Source: Patescibacteria group bacterium
GTDB taxonomy: Bacteria > Patescibacteriota > Minisyncoccia > Phycocordibacterales > UBA5272
Length of the DNA: 14,960 bases
Assembly: GCA_030916975.1 (NCBI GenBank)
Contig: JAUPVO010000028.1
Coordinates: 1-14,960, forward strand
Direction: 5' to 3'
Shown here: one piece after another, positions 7,110 through 13,909 of the stretch
Layout of the letters: each line of letters opens with the position of its first letter
Numbering within the stretch: the stretch's first letter is position 1
The notes under the pieces: generated by a model
Databases searched by the model: none
The model's input: only the letters and a program-made list of their open reading frames with translations
Told to the model about the DNA's origin: nothing
Made by a program: the position numbers and the translations under genes

Positions 7110-7460
7110 TTAATAATCTCTTCTTCTGTTATTATCTCTTCTGTCACCTCCGAATCCTCTATTGTTTCTATCATAACCACCTTCTCTTCCACCTTCTCTA
7201 CGAGGAGGTCTTTCTGTCATAGGGCGAGCCTCATTAACAGTTAGAGTTCTACCATCAAGTTCAGATCCTGATAGACCAGCAATAGCTGCATCTGCTTCAG
7301 CATCATCCATTTCTACGAATCCAAAACCCTTAGAACGATTATACATAGCCTTATCTCTTATAATTGTCGCAGACTTTACTTCTCCAAATGGAGCGAAAAG
7401 TTCTGCCAAGTCTTTATCTTCGAAACGAAATGGTAGACCACCAACAAAAATTTTTTTCAT
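7110..7460 (-). CDS. Small RRM RNA-binding protein with RG-rich tail
   Basis: This protein is 116 residues from the chosen start. It has one RRM domain (about 1-79) with RNP2 IFVGGLPF at 4-11 and RNP1 KGFGFVEM at 44-51, then a tail rich in Arg, Gly and Asn (about 84-116). This matches the single-RRM proteins of cyanobacteria and other bacteria, which bind single-stranded RNA and are often cold-induced. A likely role is as an RNA chaperone. The frame is open upstream to an ATG at 7514, but those 18 residues (MLLFYYNYYVIMIVYKVN) are not RRM sequence, while MKKIFVGGLPF at 7460 is the usual beginning and has the AAATATG context. The gene is alone, divergent from def, with its own terminator. Confidence 0.92.
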   Translation of the reverse strand: MKKIFVGGLPFRFEDKDLAELFAPFGEVKSATIIRDKAMYNRSKGFGFVEMDDAEADAAIAGLSGSELDGRTLTVNEARPMTERPPRREGGREGGYDRNNRGFGGDRRDNNRRRDY

Positions 7461-7479
7461 ATTTACTTTATAGACTATC

Positions 7480-7508
7480 ATAATAACATAATAGTTATAA
7501 TAAAACAA
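7480..7508 (-). promoter_or_regulatory. Possible promoter of the RRM protein gene
   Basis: On the minus strand TTGTTT (7508-7503), 17 bases, then TATTAT (7485-7480), ending 19 bases before the ATG. The region is almost pure A/T, so other -10 boxes are possible, including TATAAA 6 bases before the ATG. Confidence 0.3.
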
Positions 7509-7560
7509 GAGCAAATATATTAATTGTTATTATTCCCCCTTTTCAGATTACACACAAAAA

Positions 7561-7569
7561 TGTTATAAT
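7561..7569 (+). promoter_or_regulatory. Extended -10 promoter of def-fmt
   Basis: The sequence TGTTATAAT carries a perfect -10 (7564-7569) with the extended TG. A weak TTTCAG sits 17 bases upstream. Transcription should start near 7576, giving a leader of about 70 A/T-rich bases before def; I see no strong structure in it. Confidence 0.6.
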
Positions 7570-7645
7570 GTCAAAAAAGATAATAGATAAAAGGATAATT
7601 TAAGATAAAGTCTAGAATTAAAGCTTAATAAATAGTAAAAATATC

Positions 7646-8173
7646 ATGTCTAATATAAAAATACTACAAGAAAATATAAATGAAGAAAATGCAATATTAA
7701 GAGAAGTCTGTGTACCAGTAAAGCAAAGTGAATTCAAGACCCAGAAACTATTATCTATAATAGACAACATGAAAAAAGCTGCAGTACAAGACCCTGATGG
7801 CGTAGCTTTGGCAGCTCCTCAAATAGGAATTAACAAAAGGATATTTGTAGTTGCAGGTAGATCGTATGACAAGGATGCTAAATGGAAACCTGAGGTTTTT
7901 ATTAACCCTGAAATAATAAAAGCTAGTAATAAACAAGAATTGAAACATGAAGGCTGCTTATCGGTGAGAGGTATATACGGAGACACCTGGAGAGCTACCA
8001 ATGTTACTGTTGCTGCTTTCGATGAATATGGAAATAAATTCAACTTTGGAGCTGGTGGTTTGATAGCTCATATCTTTCAACATGAAATGAATCATTTAGA
8101 TGGTATACTTTTTATAGATCATGGCGTCAACTTAGAAGAAGATCCTAACTGGTATGAGAATCTAACTAAATAG
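7646..8173 (+). CDS. def: Peptide deformylase
   Basis: This 175-residue metalloenzyme removes the formyl group from the N-terminal methionine of new proteins. All three family motifs are present: motif 1 GVALAAPQIG (52-61), motif 2 EGCLSV (102-107) with the metal ligand Cys104, and motif 3 HEMNH (146-150) with ligand histidines 146 and 150 and catalytic Glu147. The common QHExDHL is QHEMNHL here. The N-terminus NAILREVCVPV fits the usual I-L-R-x-x-x-x-P-V. Length is normal. fmt follows after 18 bases and supplies the formyl group that Def removes, so the two form a functional operon. Confidence 0.96.
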   Translation: MSNIKILQENINEENAILREVCVPVKQSEFKTQKLLSIIDNMKKAAVQDPDGVALAAPQIGINKRIFVVAGRSYDKDAKWKPEVFINPEIIKASNKQELKHEGCLSVRGIYGDTWRATNVTVAAFDEYGNKFNFGAGGLIAHIFQHEMNHLDGILFIDHGVNLEEDPNWYENLTK

Positions 8174-8191
8174 AATTAATGTCTACTTATT

Positions 8192-9094
8192 ATGGAAAAC
8201 CAAAATAACGAAATAAAAATAAAGGATTTAAAAATAATATTTTTTGGAACTGGCCCTTTAGCAGAGAGCTGCATCTACTCTTTATATGTAAATAATATCT
8301 TGCCTCAATATATTGTTACTCAGCCAGACAAAGAAGTAGGAAGGAAACAAATTCTAACTCCTCCAAAAATAAAAGAATGGGCTCTGTCTAAGCGTGAGAA
8401 CGGGCATAATATACAAGTCTTACAACCAAGTAGCTTAAAAGATATTGCTGCTGACAACCCTCTTCTTCAAGACTATGACTTAGCCATCGTTGCTAGCTAT
8501 GGCAAAATAATACCAGAAAATCTATTAAAAAAACCAAGATTTGGCTTCTTAAATGTCCACCCTTCTGATCTGCCTCTATACCGCGGTCCTTCGCCAATAG
8601 AGTCTGCATTACTTGATGGGGAAAAAGAAATAGTGGTGAGTATAATGAAATTGGACAAAGAAATGGACCATGGTCCCATACTTATAAAGAACAAAATCAT
8701 TCTGGAAGAATTAGATACCGCTCAAAGCCTTGAGCTCAGATCTGGAGCAATAGGAGGAGATATGTTATCTAATATAATAAAAAACTACGTAAACGGACAC
8801 CTAATACCAGTAGAACAAAATCATGATAATGCCACTTACTGTAAAATGATAGAAAAAGGAGAAGGAGAGATAAGTTTAACTGATAATATAGAACAGGTCA
8901 AAAATAAATGGAGGGCTTTCTATCCTTGGCCATCTCTTTTCTTTTTCGTAAATCATAATGATAAAAATGTAAGAATTAAAATATCAAAATTTAACTTACT
9001 CGCAGATACTCTAGATGTGGCAATAGAGAAAGTCATTCCAGAAGGAAAAACAGAAATGAGCTTCGAAGACTTTAAAAGAGGTTACACTATTTAA
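8192..9094 (+). CDS. fmt: Methionyl-tRNA formyltransferase
   Basis: This 300-residue enzyme formylates initiator Met-tRNA using 10-formyltetrahydrofolate. The N-terminal Rossmann-type domain starts at about residue 13 (LKIIFFGTGPLAESC) and includes TQPDKEVGRKQILTPPKIKE. The active-site triad fits Asn121 and His123 (LNVHPSDLPLYRGPSP) and Asp159 (MDHGPIL). The C-terminal domain (about 215-300) is shorter and less typical than in E. coli (315 residues in all), with ATYCKMIEKGEGEI and FYPWPSLFFF as anchors. There is an extra polar dozen residues at the N-terminus. It lies 18 bases after def and ends at a strong terminator shared with the convergent cyclophilin gene. Confidence 0.95.
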   Translation: MENQNNEIKIKDLKIIFFGTGPLAESCIYSLYVNNILPQYIVTQPDKEVGRKQILTPPKIKEWALSKRENGHNIQVLQPSSLKDIAADNPLLQDYDLAIVASYGKIIPENLLKKPRFGFLNVHPSDLPLYRGPSPIESALLDGEKEIVVSIMKLDKEMDHGPILIKNKIILEELDTAQSLELRSGAIGGDMLSNIIKNYVNGHLIPVEQNHDNATYCKMIEKGEGEISLTDNIEQVKNKWRAFYPWPSLFFFVNHNDKNVRIKISKFNLLADTLDVAIEKVIPEGKTEMSFEDFKRGYTI

Positions 9095-9119
9095 TATCGA
9101 GTTAATATCAGGTATAGGA

Positions 9120-9160
9120 AAACAATAAGGGGTGCGCCGAAGGCGCACCCCTTATTGTTT
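9120..9160. terminator. Bidirectional terminator between fmt and the cyclophilin gene
   Basis: Bases 9120-9138 and 9142-9160 form a perfect 19-bp stem with the 3-base loop GAA. The core GGGGTGCGCC is very GC-rich for this genome and is flanked by AACAATAA on one side and TTATTGTTT on the other, giving a U-rich tail in both directions. It lies 26 bases after fmt and 24 bases after the convergent gene, so it serves both. Confidence 0.94.
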
Positions 9161-9183
9161 AAGAAACTAAACAAATTATAACC

Positions 9184-9900
9184 CTATTTTACGATCACAA
9201 CTTCGCTAACCGTTATAGCTTCTAACGGTTTATCTGTATTGTCAGTATTAGAAGCTTCAATACTTTTAACTATATCCATTCCTTTTGTAACTTTACCAAA
9301 AATAGTGTGTTTGCCGTTAAGCCAAGGAGTTGCTTCAGCTGTAACTATAAAGAATTGAGAACCGTTAGTATTTGGGCCACTATTGGCCATAGCTATATCT
9401 CCTTCCACCATATTATCATCTGAGAATACCTCATCTTCGAACTTATAATCTGGCCCACCCATACCCCAATAATTTTTCTTACTATCGTCTTTCGATAATG
9501 GATCCCCTCCTTGTATCATGAAGTCTTTGATAACTCTATGGAATTTAGTTCCGTTATAGAATCCCGCTTCGGCAAGTGTAATAAAGTTATTAACTGTAAG
9601 CGGAGTTCTATCTCCGTTTAATTGTAATTCTATATCTCCTTTATTAGTTTTAATTATTATGTCTCTCATACCTGTTTTGGTTTTATTATTTGTGAATGTA
9701 ATATTATTAGTATTATTTTGTAAATTATTCTGTAAGTTTGTTTGTGAACTAGCTTCTGTACTAGTTGAATTATTTTGATTAATATTGCTGTAATTAAGAG
9801 TGTCTTTTGTAACTTCTGGTTCAGTGTTAATTATCTTAACCAAGAACATGATAACTATTAAACCCAAGATTCCGAGAAGGATTTTTGCTATTTTATTCAT
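9184..9900 (-). CDS. Membrane-anchored cyclophilin-type peptidyl-prolyl isomerase
   Basis: This 238-residue protein has three parts. Residues 4-24 are a hydrophobic signal-anchor with no lipobox cysteine. Residues 25-76 are an Asn/Thr/Gln/Ser-rich linker. Residues 79-238 are a cyclophilin domain that catalyses cis-trans isomerisation at proline. The active-site pattern is intact: FHRVIKDFMIQGGDP (120-134, with Arg122, Phe127, Met128 and Gln130), GSQFFIV (180-186) and WLNGKH (193-198), matching the human CypA residues Arg55, Phe60, Met61, Gln63, Gln111, Phe113, Trp121 and His126. The domain should face outside the cytoplasmic membrane and may help fold exported proteins such as the nearby surface protein; that link is inference. 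It starts 15 bases after hpf, likely in one transcript. Confidence 0.94.
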   Translation of the reverse strand: MNKIAKILLGILGLIVIMFLVKIINTEPEVTKDTLNYSNINQNNSTSTEASSQTNLQNNLQNNTNNITFTNNKTKTGMRDIIIKTNKGDIELQLNGDRTPLTVNNFITLAEAGFYNGTKFHRVIKDFMIQGGDPLSKDDSKKNYWGMGGPDYKFEDEVFSDDNMVEGDIAMANSGPNTNGSQFFIVTAEATPWLNGKHTIFGKVTKGMDIVKSIEASNTDNTDKPLEAITVSEVVIVK

Positions 9901-9915
9901 AATTAGCTACATCAA

Positions 9916-10272
9916 TTATTCCTCTCTTTTAATTAATTTTTTAAATCTTCTTGCAAAGCTTCTAACCAAGCTTCTCTCTCTGTCCCCATTGTGAGCCATC
10001 TCATCAGCCAGCTTATCTTTAGCTTCATCGATGCTGGCGTAGACATCTTCATTTACATTAGTGATATGCAAAGCTCTACTACCATAATTAAGATCAGCTT
10101 TGACTTCATACATATTACCTTGCTTATGATGAAGAGATGTTTTCCTTATCTCTACGTTAATAAAAGCTTGTGAATCATTAAGATACTTTTGTAAGCTTTG
10201 AAACTTTTCTTCTGCATAGCCACTAATAGCTTCCGTCAGATCAAAGTCTCTATGTGTAATATTTATCTTCAT
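9916..10272 (-). CDS. hpf: Ribosome hibernation promoting factor, short form
   Basis: This 118-residue protein (HPF/RaiA/YfiA family) binds the 30S subunit in the tRNA and mRNA path and keeps resting ribosomes inactive but protected. It starts MKINITHRDFDLTEAISGYA and has the family core YEVKADLNYGSRALHITNVNEDVYASIDEAKDKL, ending in a basic tail (RRFKKLIKREE). It has the short length; the C-terminal dimerisation domain of long HPF is absent. It is the first gene of a two-gene unit with the cyclophilin. The promoter predicts a leaderless mRNA, which is notable for a factor that acts on ribosomes under stress. Confidence 0.94.
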   Translation of the reverse strand: MKINITHRDFDLTEAISGYAEEKFQSLQKYLNDSQAFINVEIRKTSLHHKQGNMYEVKADLNYGSRALHITNVNEDVYASIDEAKDKLADEMAHNGDRERSLVRSFARRFKKLIKREE

Positions 10273-10280
10273 ATGCTTTT

Positions 10281-10309
10281 ATTATATTCCAATTCTAGAT
10301 GTTTGAAAA
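10281..10309 (-). promoter_or_regulatory. Promoter of hpf predicting a leaderless mRNA
   Basis: On the minus strand TTTTCA (10309-10304), 17 bases, then perfect TATAAT (10286-10281). Only 8 bases (AAAAGCAT) lie between the -10 box and the ATG at 10272, so transcription should start within about 0-3 bases of the start codon. The start is fixed by the family N-terminus, so moving the ATG is not an easy way out. Confidence 0.68.
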
Positions 10310-10321
10310 GCTTGACAAAAC

Positions 10322-10352
10322 AACAAAACCCCCTCATTAAGGGGGTTTTGTT
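10322..10352 (-). terminator. Intrinsic terminator after the surface-protein gene
   Basis: Bases 10322-10334 and 10340-10352 form a 13-bp stem (AACAAAACCCCCT and its complement) with a 5-base loop. On the minus strand five G pairs are followed by TTTTGTTGTTTTG, the U-rich tail. It ends 51 bases after the stop of the large gene and 13 bases before the hpf -35 box. Confidence 0.9.
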
Positions 10353-10402
10353 TACTTTTCTTTAATCTTGTTTAAAGATTATAGATAGCGCAGAACTAGC
10401 TA

Positions 10403-13400
10403 TTATTTAGCGTAGTTAGTTGAGTTAAGTAGAGTACCATTTAGAGCTGTACCCGCAGTAGAAACGTCATCAGACCATAGGAATGAAGCGTTAGCACCTA
10501 GAGTTGCAGAAGTAGTACCTGAGTTAGTTACAGCAGCAACAGTACCGTAGATATCGAATACAACTGAAGATCCAGCAGTAATTCTATATCCATTAGTAAA
10601 TGTAGCATCAGAAGTAGTAGTTGCAGCAGGTGAGCCGTTCTTATCAAGAGCAACTGAACCATTTACTTTAACAACAACATCAGACACAGCAGCAGGTGCA
10701 TTAAGAGAGTAAGCTAATTTACCTACTACAATATCACCTTTAGCGTCAGCCGCAACTCTGATTGAACCGATTTTAACATCAGTTACAGAAGCACCGTTAA
10801 CTCCAACTAGAGTACCAGATCCAGCTACAGCAGATACTGTAGGAAGAGTAGTAACAATAGTCATAGTGTTGGCAGCTAGAGTCACAGCTGGGTTAGTAAC
10901 GATACCAGCAGCATCAGTAGCCTTAACAGCAGTTAATGAAATGCTGTTAGTAGCTCCTGAAGCAACACCGGCACCAGAACCAACATAAGCTGGTGTGTAA
11001 TTAACTGTAACAGGAACATTTAATCCATTGTTACCAGCTGGAACAGCTAAGTTGATACCTAGGAATTTAGCCTGAGTACCTACTACAGCTGCTGTATTAG
11101 CACCAATAGTTAGTGAAGCAACACCAGAACCAGTAACATCAAATGTTAAGTCATTAAGTGTAGCAGCACCGTTAGTTACAGTAGAGTTCAAAGTGTATAC
11201 AAGTTGTGAAGAACCACCAAGTACATATTGAGAACCAGTCTTACTAGAAACAGTAGGAGTATTAACTGTAATAGCGCCAATAGTAACCTGATCACCAGCT
11301 ACTGCAGTCATGTTAGTAGACTGATTAGATGTAGCACCTGTATAAGTCACAGCTAATGAAGGAGTTAAATGATCTCCATTAGTAGCTGAACCAATATTAG
11401 CCATAACATCAAATCTCTTAGTCTGACCGATAGCTACAGGAAGGTTAACATTGTAAGTATTGTTAGCAGATGCTATACCTACAGGGATACCTATAGTAGC
11501 TCCCATCTCGTCTACAATAGATAGATTAGAGATAGTGTTAAAGTTAGAAGCGTATGCACCAGTTCCCGCTAGAGAAAGTGTAAGAGTTCTAACATTAACA
11601 GCTTCAATACTACCACCTTGGATAGTGAATGAACCGATCTTAGCTAATGAATTAGCTGATACAGTAGTGTTAACTCCACCGATAGTTTTACCTAATACTG
11701 GAGAACCACCACCAATAGTAATGTTCTTAACAGTCAAGCTTGGATTAACTCCACTTACAGTATTGTAAGAAGACATACCTTGAGCAGACATATTAGAGAT
11801 ATTAGCACTAACAGTACCTGAAGTAAGTACAGTTCCGTTAGAAGCGATCATATCACCTTTAATCTCAATTGTATTAGCTACACCACCTTGAGCAATAAAG
11901 TTAGAACCAAATGTATAAGTCTTAGTACCTGCTGCTGTAGTGTAAGTCTGTGAAGATCCTACCTGAGCACCATTAACGTATACTGATACATTAGAAAGTC
12001 CACTAGCAGATGGAGAATTAACTGTTACGTCAAAATTCTGGATCTTAGTAGACTCACCATAAGCTGTAAGCTTGTACTGTGCAATTGTTTGATTAGAAGC
12101 ACCAGCTACAACGTTAGTTGTAGAGAATGCAGGATCATTCACAGTAGAGATAGTTGAGTTAGAAGTAGAACTGATAGTTTGTTTACCAGCTTGTCTGTAT
12201 GTAGAATATCCAGATACAGGAACGTTAACTCCAATAACTTGACTATCTTCAGCCATAATGTCAGCAGCGTTATCTACTACGAAGTAGAAATCTCTTGCTG
12301 AACCAGCAACAACGTCAGCTCTAACCTCTACAGTGTGACCACCAGTGGTTAGCATTCTGTTAGGAGCAAATGTGAACATACCATTAGCATCAGCTACAGC
12401 TGTTCCAGCAGAAACTCCGTCGATGAATAGATTAACGTTAGCTACTGCACTTGCAGGAGCAGAACCAATCATTCTAAACGCCATTGATTTAAGATTAACT
12501 GATCTTGTACCAACATTAATTGAAGATCCCCAAACGTTATAATTCATCTGAGGGATAGTTAGATTAGTGTTAGCAGCTACAGTCTGGCTAGTTAAACCAA
12601 AAGTAGCAAGAGAAACAGAAGATACTGGAAGCTGAGTGCCATTAAGTGCGGTAGTCATCATGCCAGATCCTGTGTTGTAACCTGAAAGCATTACGCCTAC
12701 AGTTTGTCCTGATATACCACTAGCGATATCTGCACGTACAGAGATAACTCTAGCTCCAGCAACTGTGAACAATCCAGAAGCTGAATTAAAAGTAATAGAA
12801 CCGTCAGAAGCTACAGAAGCAGCGTCAGTCAATCTAGTGTTACCATCATATAGGTAAACATTAGTCAAAGTATCATTAGCTGATACTCCAGTTCTCATAA
12901 GTCTAAGATTAGTAACTGTTCCATTACCTGTGAACACGAAGTCAGCAAGTCTTGCTGAAGTCTGTCCTGATACCAGTACTGTGTAAGGAACATTAGTTCC
13001 TAAAGTAGCTGATACATTAGATACAGGTGTAGAAGTAGATGTAGGAGGAACTACAGTACCATTACAAATCTGATTAAGTACTGCTCTTGTTAGAGAGAAT
13101 ACATTACCATTACCTGCAGCAAGTCCTGCTGGAGTAAGGATATCAGCTTGATGTAAATTCTGGAATTTAACTGCGGCTGCATAAGTAGCAGAACCGAAGT
13201 AAGTAGTTTCCATACCAGGACCACCATACTGACCAGCTGGAGCAACCTGGGTTTGAGGATACATGTTAAGAACAATTTGTAGGTCCTTAACATCAGAACT
13301 TGTCATACCTCTCTTTAGATTGTTATTGAAAGTGTATGAACAAGACTGTGTTGGTAGATTAAGAGCAGCTGATGCTGAAGATGCAGCTGCGATAACACCA

Positions 13401-13444
13401 CCAACTACTGCAGCGATAGCTGCAATTTTGTTAGTTTTTGTCAT
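10403..13444 (-). CDS. Large secreted S-layer-like surface protein with peptidoglycan-binding-like N-terminus
   Basis: This protein has 1013 residues. A signal peptide covers about 1-27 (Lys near the start, an Ala-rich core and the cleavage site ASSASA-A). Residues about 34-128 resemble a peptidoglycan-binding (PG_binding_1-type) domain: LKRGMTSSDVKDLQIVLN, YFGSATYAAAVKFQ, LTRAVLNQIC. Cys35 and Cys127 bracket it, are the only cysteines in the protein and could form a disulfide. A Pro/Thr/Ser linker follows, then about 870 residues rich in Ala, Val, Thr, Ser, Asn and Gly. These look like a string of beta-sandwich modules; a recurring pattern of aG-x(3-4)-v-x-v-x-a-d-i appears near 229, 368, 519, 672 and 957. 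No LPxTG, C-terminal membrane segment or SLH domain is seen. Such proteins are thought to form the S-layer in Parcubacteria; that function is inference. It is a single-gene unit, probably strongly expressed. Confidence 0.86.
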   Translation of the reverse strand: MTKTNKIAAIAAVVGGVIAAASSASAALNLPTQSCSYTFNNNLKRGMTSSDVKDLQIVLNMYPQTQVAPAGQYGGPGMETTYFGSATYAAAVKFQNLHQADILTPAGLAAGNGNVFSLTRAVLNQICNGTVVPPTSTSTPVSNVSATLGTNVPYTVLVSGQTSARLADFVFTGNGTVTNLRLMRTGVSANDTLTNVYLYDGNTRLTDAASVASDGSITFNSASGLFTVAGARVISVRADIASGISGQTVGVMLSGYNTGSGMMTTALNGTQLPVSSVSLATFGLTSQTVAANTNLTIPQMNYNVWGSSINVGTRSVNLKSMAFRMIGSAPASAVANVNLFIDGVSAGTAVADANGMFTFAPNRMLTTGGHTVEVRADVVAGSARDFYFVVDNAADIMAEDSQVIGVNVPVSGYSTYRQAGKQTISSTSNSTISTVNDPAFSTTNVVAGASNQTIAQYKLTAYGESTKIQNFDVTVNSPSASGLSNVSVYVNGAQVGSSQTYTTAAGTKTYTFGSNFIAQGGVANTIEIKGDMIASNGTVLTSGTVSANISNMSAQGMSSYNTVSGVNPSLTVKNITIGGGSPVLGKTIGGVNTTVSANSLAKIGSFTIQGGSIEAVNVRTLTLSLAGTGAYASNFNTISNLSIVDEMGATIGIPVGIASANNTYNVNLPVAIGQTKRFDVMANIGSATNGDHLTPSLAVTYTGATSNQSTNMTAVAGDQVTIGAITVNTPTVSSKTGSQYVLGGSSQLVYTLNSTVTNGAATLNDLTFDVTGSGVASLTIGANTAAVVGTQAKFLGINLAVPAGNNGLNVPVTVNYTPAYVGSGAGVASGATNSISLTAVKATDAAGIVTNPAVTLAANTMTIVTTLPTVSAVAGSGTLVGVNGASVTDVKIGSIRVAADAKGDIVVGKLAYSLNAPAAVSDVVVKVNGSVALDKNGSPAATTTSDATFTNGYRITAGSSVVFDIYGTVAAVTNSGTTSATLGANASFLWSDDVSTAGTALNGTLLNSTNYAK

Positions 13445-13454
13445 AATTGAAATG

Positions 13455-13479
13455 ATAATAAAATTTAAATTTTATTATA
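13455..13479 (-). promoter_or_regulatory. 24-bp perfect palindrome overlapping a -10 box
   Basis: Bases 13455-13478 are a perfect palindrome, with half-site ATAATAAAATTT. Its right end overlaps a minus-strand TATAAT at 13479-13474, 29 bases before the surface-protein ATG. The -35 position has no match, though TTGACC lies 20 bases upstream. The palindrome could be an operator or a 5'-end mRNA hairpin, but pure A/T palindromes also arise by chance in such DNA. Confidence 0.4.
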
Positions 13480-13493
13480 CTGCCGTAGCAGTC

Positions 13494-13708
13494 GCTATGG
13501 GTCAAACAAAGGCTCGACACCTTCTATCCATAGCAGTTAATTTAATAATGAACTAAGACAACTAGAACAGAACTCTATGCAATATCACTCGCTAGTTGTT
13601 CTGGCAGGGTTACCTTAATATTTTGTTAATAAGTTTTTCTGCGCTATTCTATTGTCAAAGTTCAATATTATTTGAAGGTTTTCTTTTCTGTGTCAAAAAA
13701 CACAGAAA
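13494..13708 (-). other. Cluster of stem-loops in the probable leader of the surface-protein mRNA
   Basis: There are three inverted repeats. 13685-13693 with 13700-13708 forms a 9-bp stem (TTTCTGTGT) with a 6-base loop. 13558-13565 with 13592-13599 forms an 8-bp stem (ACAACTAG) around 26 bases. 13494-13500 with 13528-13534 forms a 7-bp stem (GCTATGG), inside which AAGG/CCTT (13509-13512, 13520-13523) makes a second helix with the 7-base loop CTCGACA. A rival pairing AGAACA/TGTTCT (13564-13569, 13597-13602) overlaps the middle stem, so two exclusive folds are possible. None has a terminator-like U tail. This may be a structured leader or a small RNA; no known family recognised. Confidence 0.4.
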
Positions 13709-13725
13709 CTAAATCCTTAGCACTT

Positions 13726-13753
13726 ATTATACCTCATTCATAAATATTTGCAA
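13726..13753 (-). promoter_or_regulatory. Possible distal promoter of the surface-protein gene
   Basis: On the minus strand TTGCAA (13753-13748), a 16-base spacer, then TATAAT (13731-13726). Transcription would start near 13719 and run through the stem-loops into the gene. Confidence 0.5.
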
Positions 13754-13773
13754 ACGTTTTACAGATACATGAG

Positions 13774-13782
13774 TGTGGATAA
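13774..13782 (-). promoter_or_regulatory. Perfect DnaA-box sequence
   Basis: The minus strand reads TTATCCACA, the consensus for DnaA binding. Eighteen bases upstream in the same orientation is a poor match, TTATACAAA (13800-13792). One perfect site in AT-rich DNA is not enough to call an origin. It could be a regulatory DnaA site or chance. Confidence 0.35.
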
Positions 13783-13812
13783 AGATGCTATTTTGTATAA
13801 CATTACCAAAGT

Positions 13813-13834
13813 AAAAACGTGACAAATTATCACG
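13813..13834 (-). terminator. Weak intrinsic terminator after the winged-helix gene
   Basis: On the minus strand CGTGA and TCACG (13834-13830 counted from the right, and 13822-13818) make a 5-bp stem with a 7-base loop, followed at once by TTTTT (13817-13813). It lies 76 bases after the gene stop. The stem is short, so efficiency may be low. Confidence 0.45.
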
Positions 13835-13909
13835 AGATTCTAGAATTAAAGTAGGTAAATTATAGTCGAACTACAATACTCATTCCAAATCTACCAAAAT
13901 CTACAAATT

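Larger units (their letters stand above)
13445..13909. other. 465-base non-coding region upstream of the surface-protein gene
   Basis: This is the longest stretch without a gene. It separates two genes on the same strand. From right to left on the minus strand it holds a weak terminator (13834-13813), a perfect DnaA box (13782-13774), a possible promoter (13753-13726), three stem-loops (13708-13494) and a -10 box within a palindrome (13479-13455). I find no convincing protein, tRNA or known RNA family. A minus-strand TTGACA at 13658-13653 has no good -10 at the right distance. If the far promoter is used, the surface-protein mRNA has a leader of about 275 bases. Confidence 0.6.

Noticed and set aside
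7461..7514. Upstream start for the RRM protein adding 18 residues
   Set aside because: The added residues (Tyr/Val-rich) are not part of any RRM, lie in the promoter region, and the start at 7460 gives the normal protein beginning.
10403..13444. Adhesin or phage tail fibre instead of a surface-layer protein
   Set aside because: The signal peptide and wall-binding-like head, single-gene unit and lack of phage genes nearby favour a cell-surface protein, though adhesion is not excluded.
13501..13534. tRNA or tmRNA 3' end suggested by GGCTCGACACC and TATCCA on the plus strand
   Set aside because: The stem is only 4 bp, the loop differs from the conserved TTCRA form, and no matching acceptor, anticodon arm or D-arm can be built nearby.
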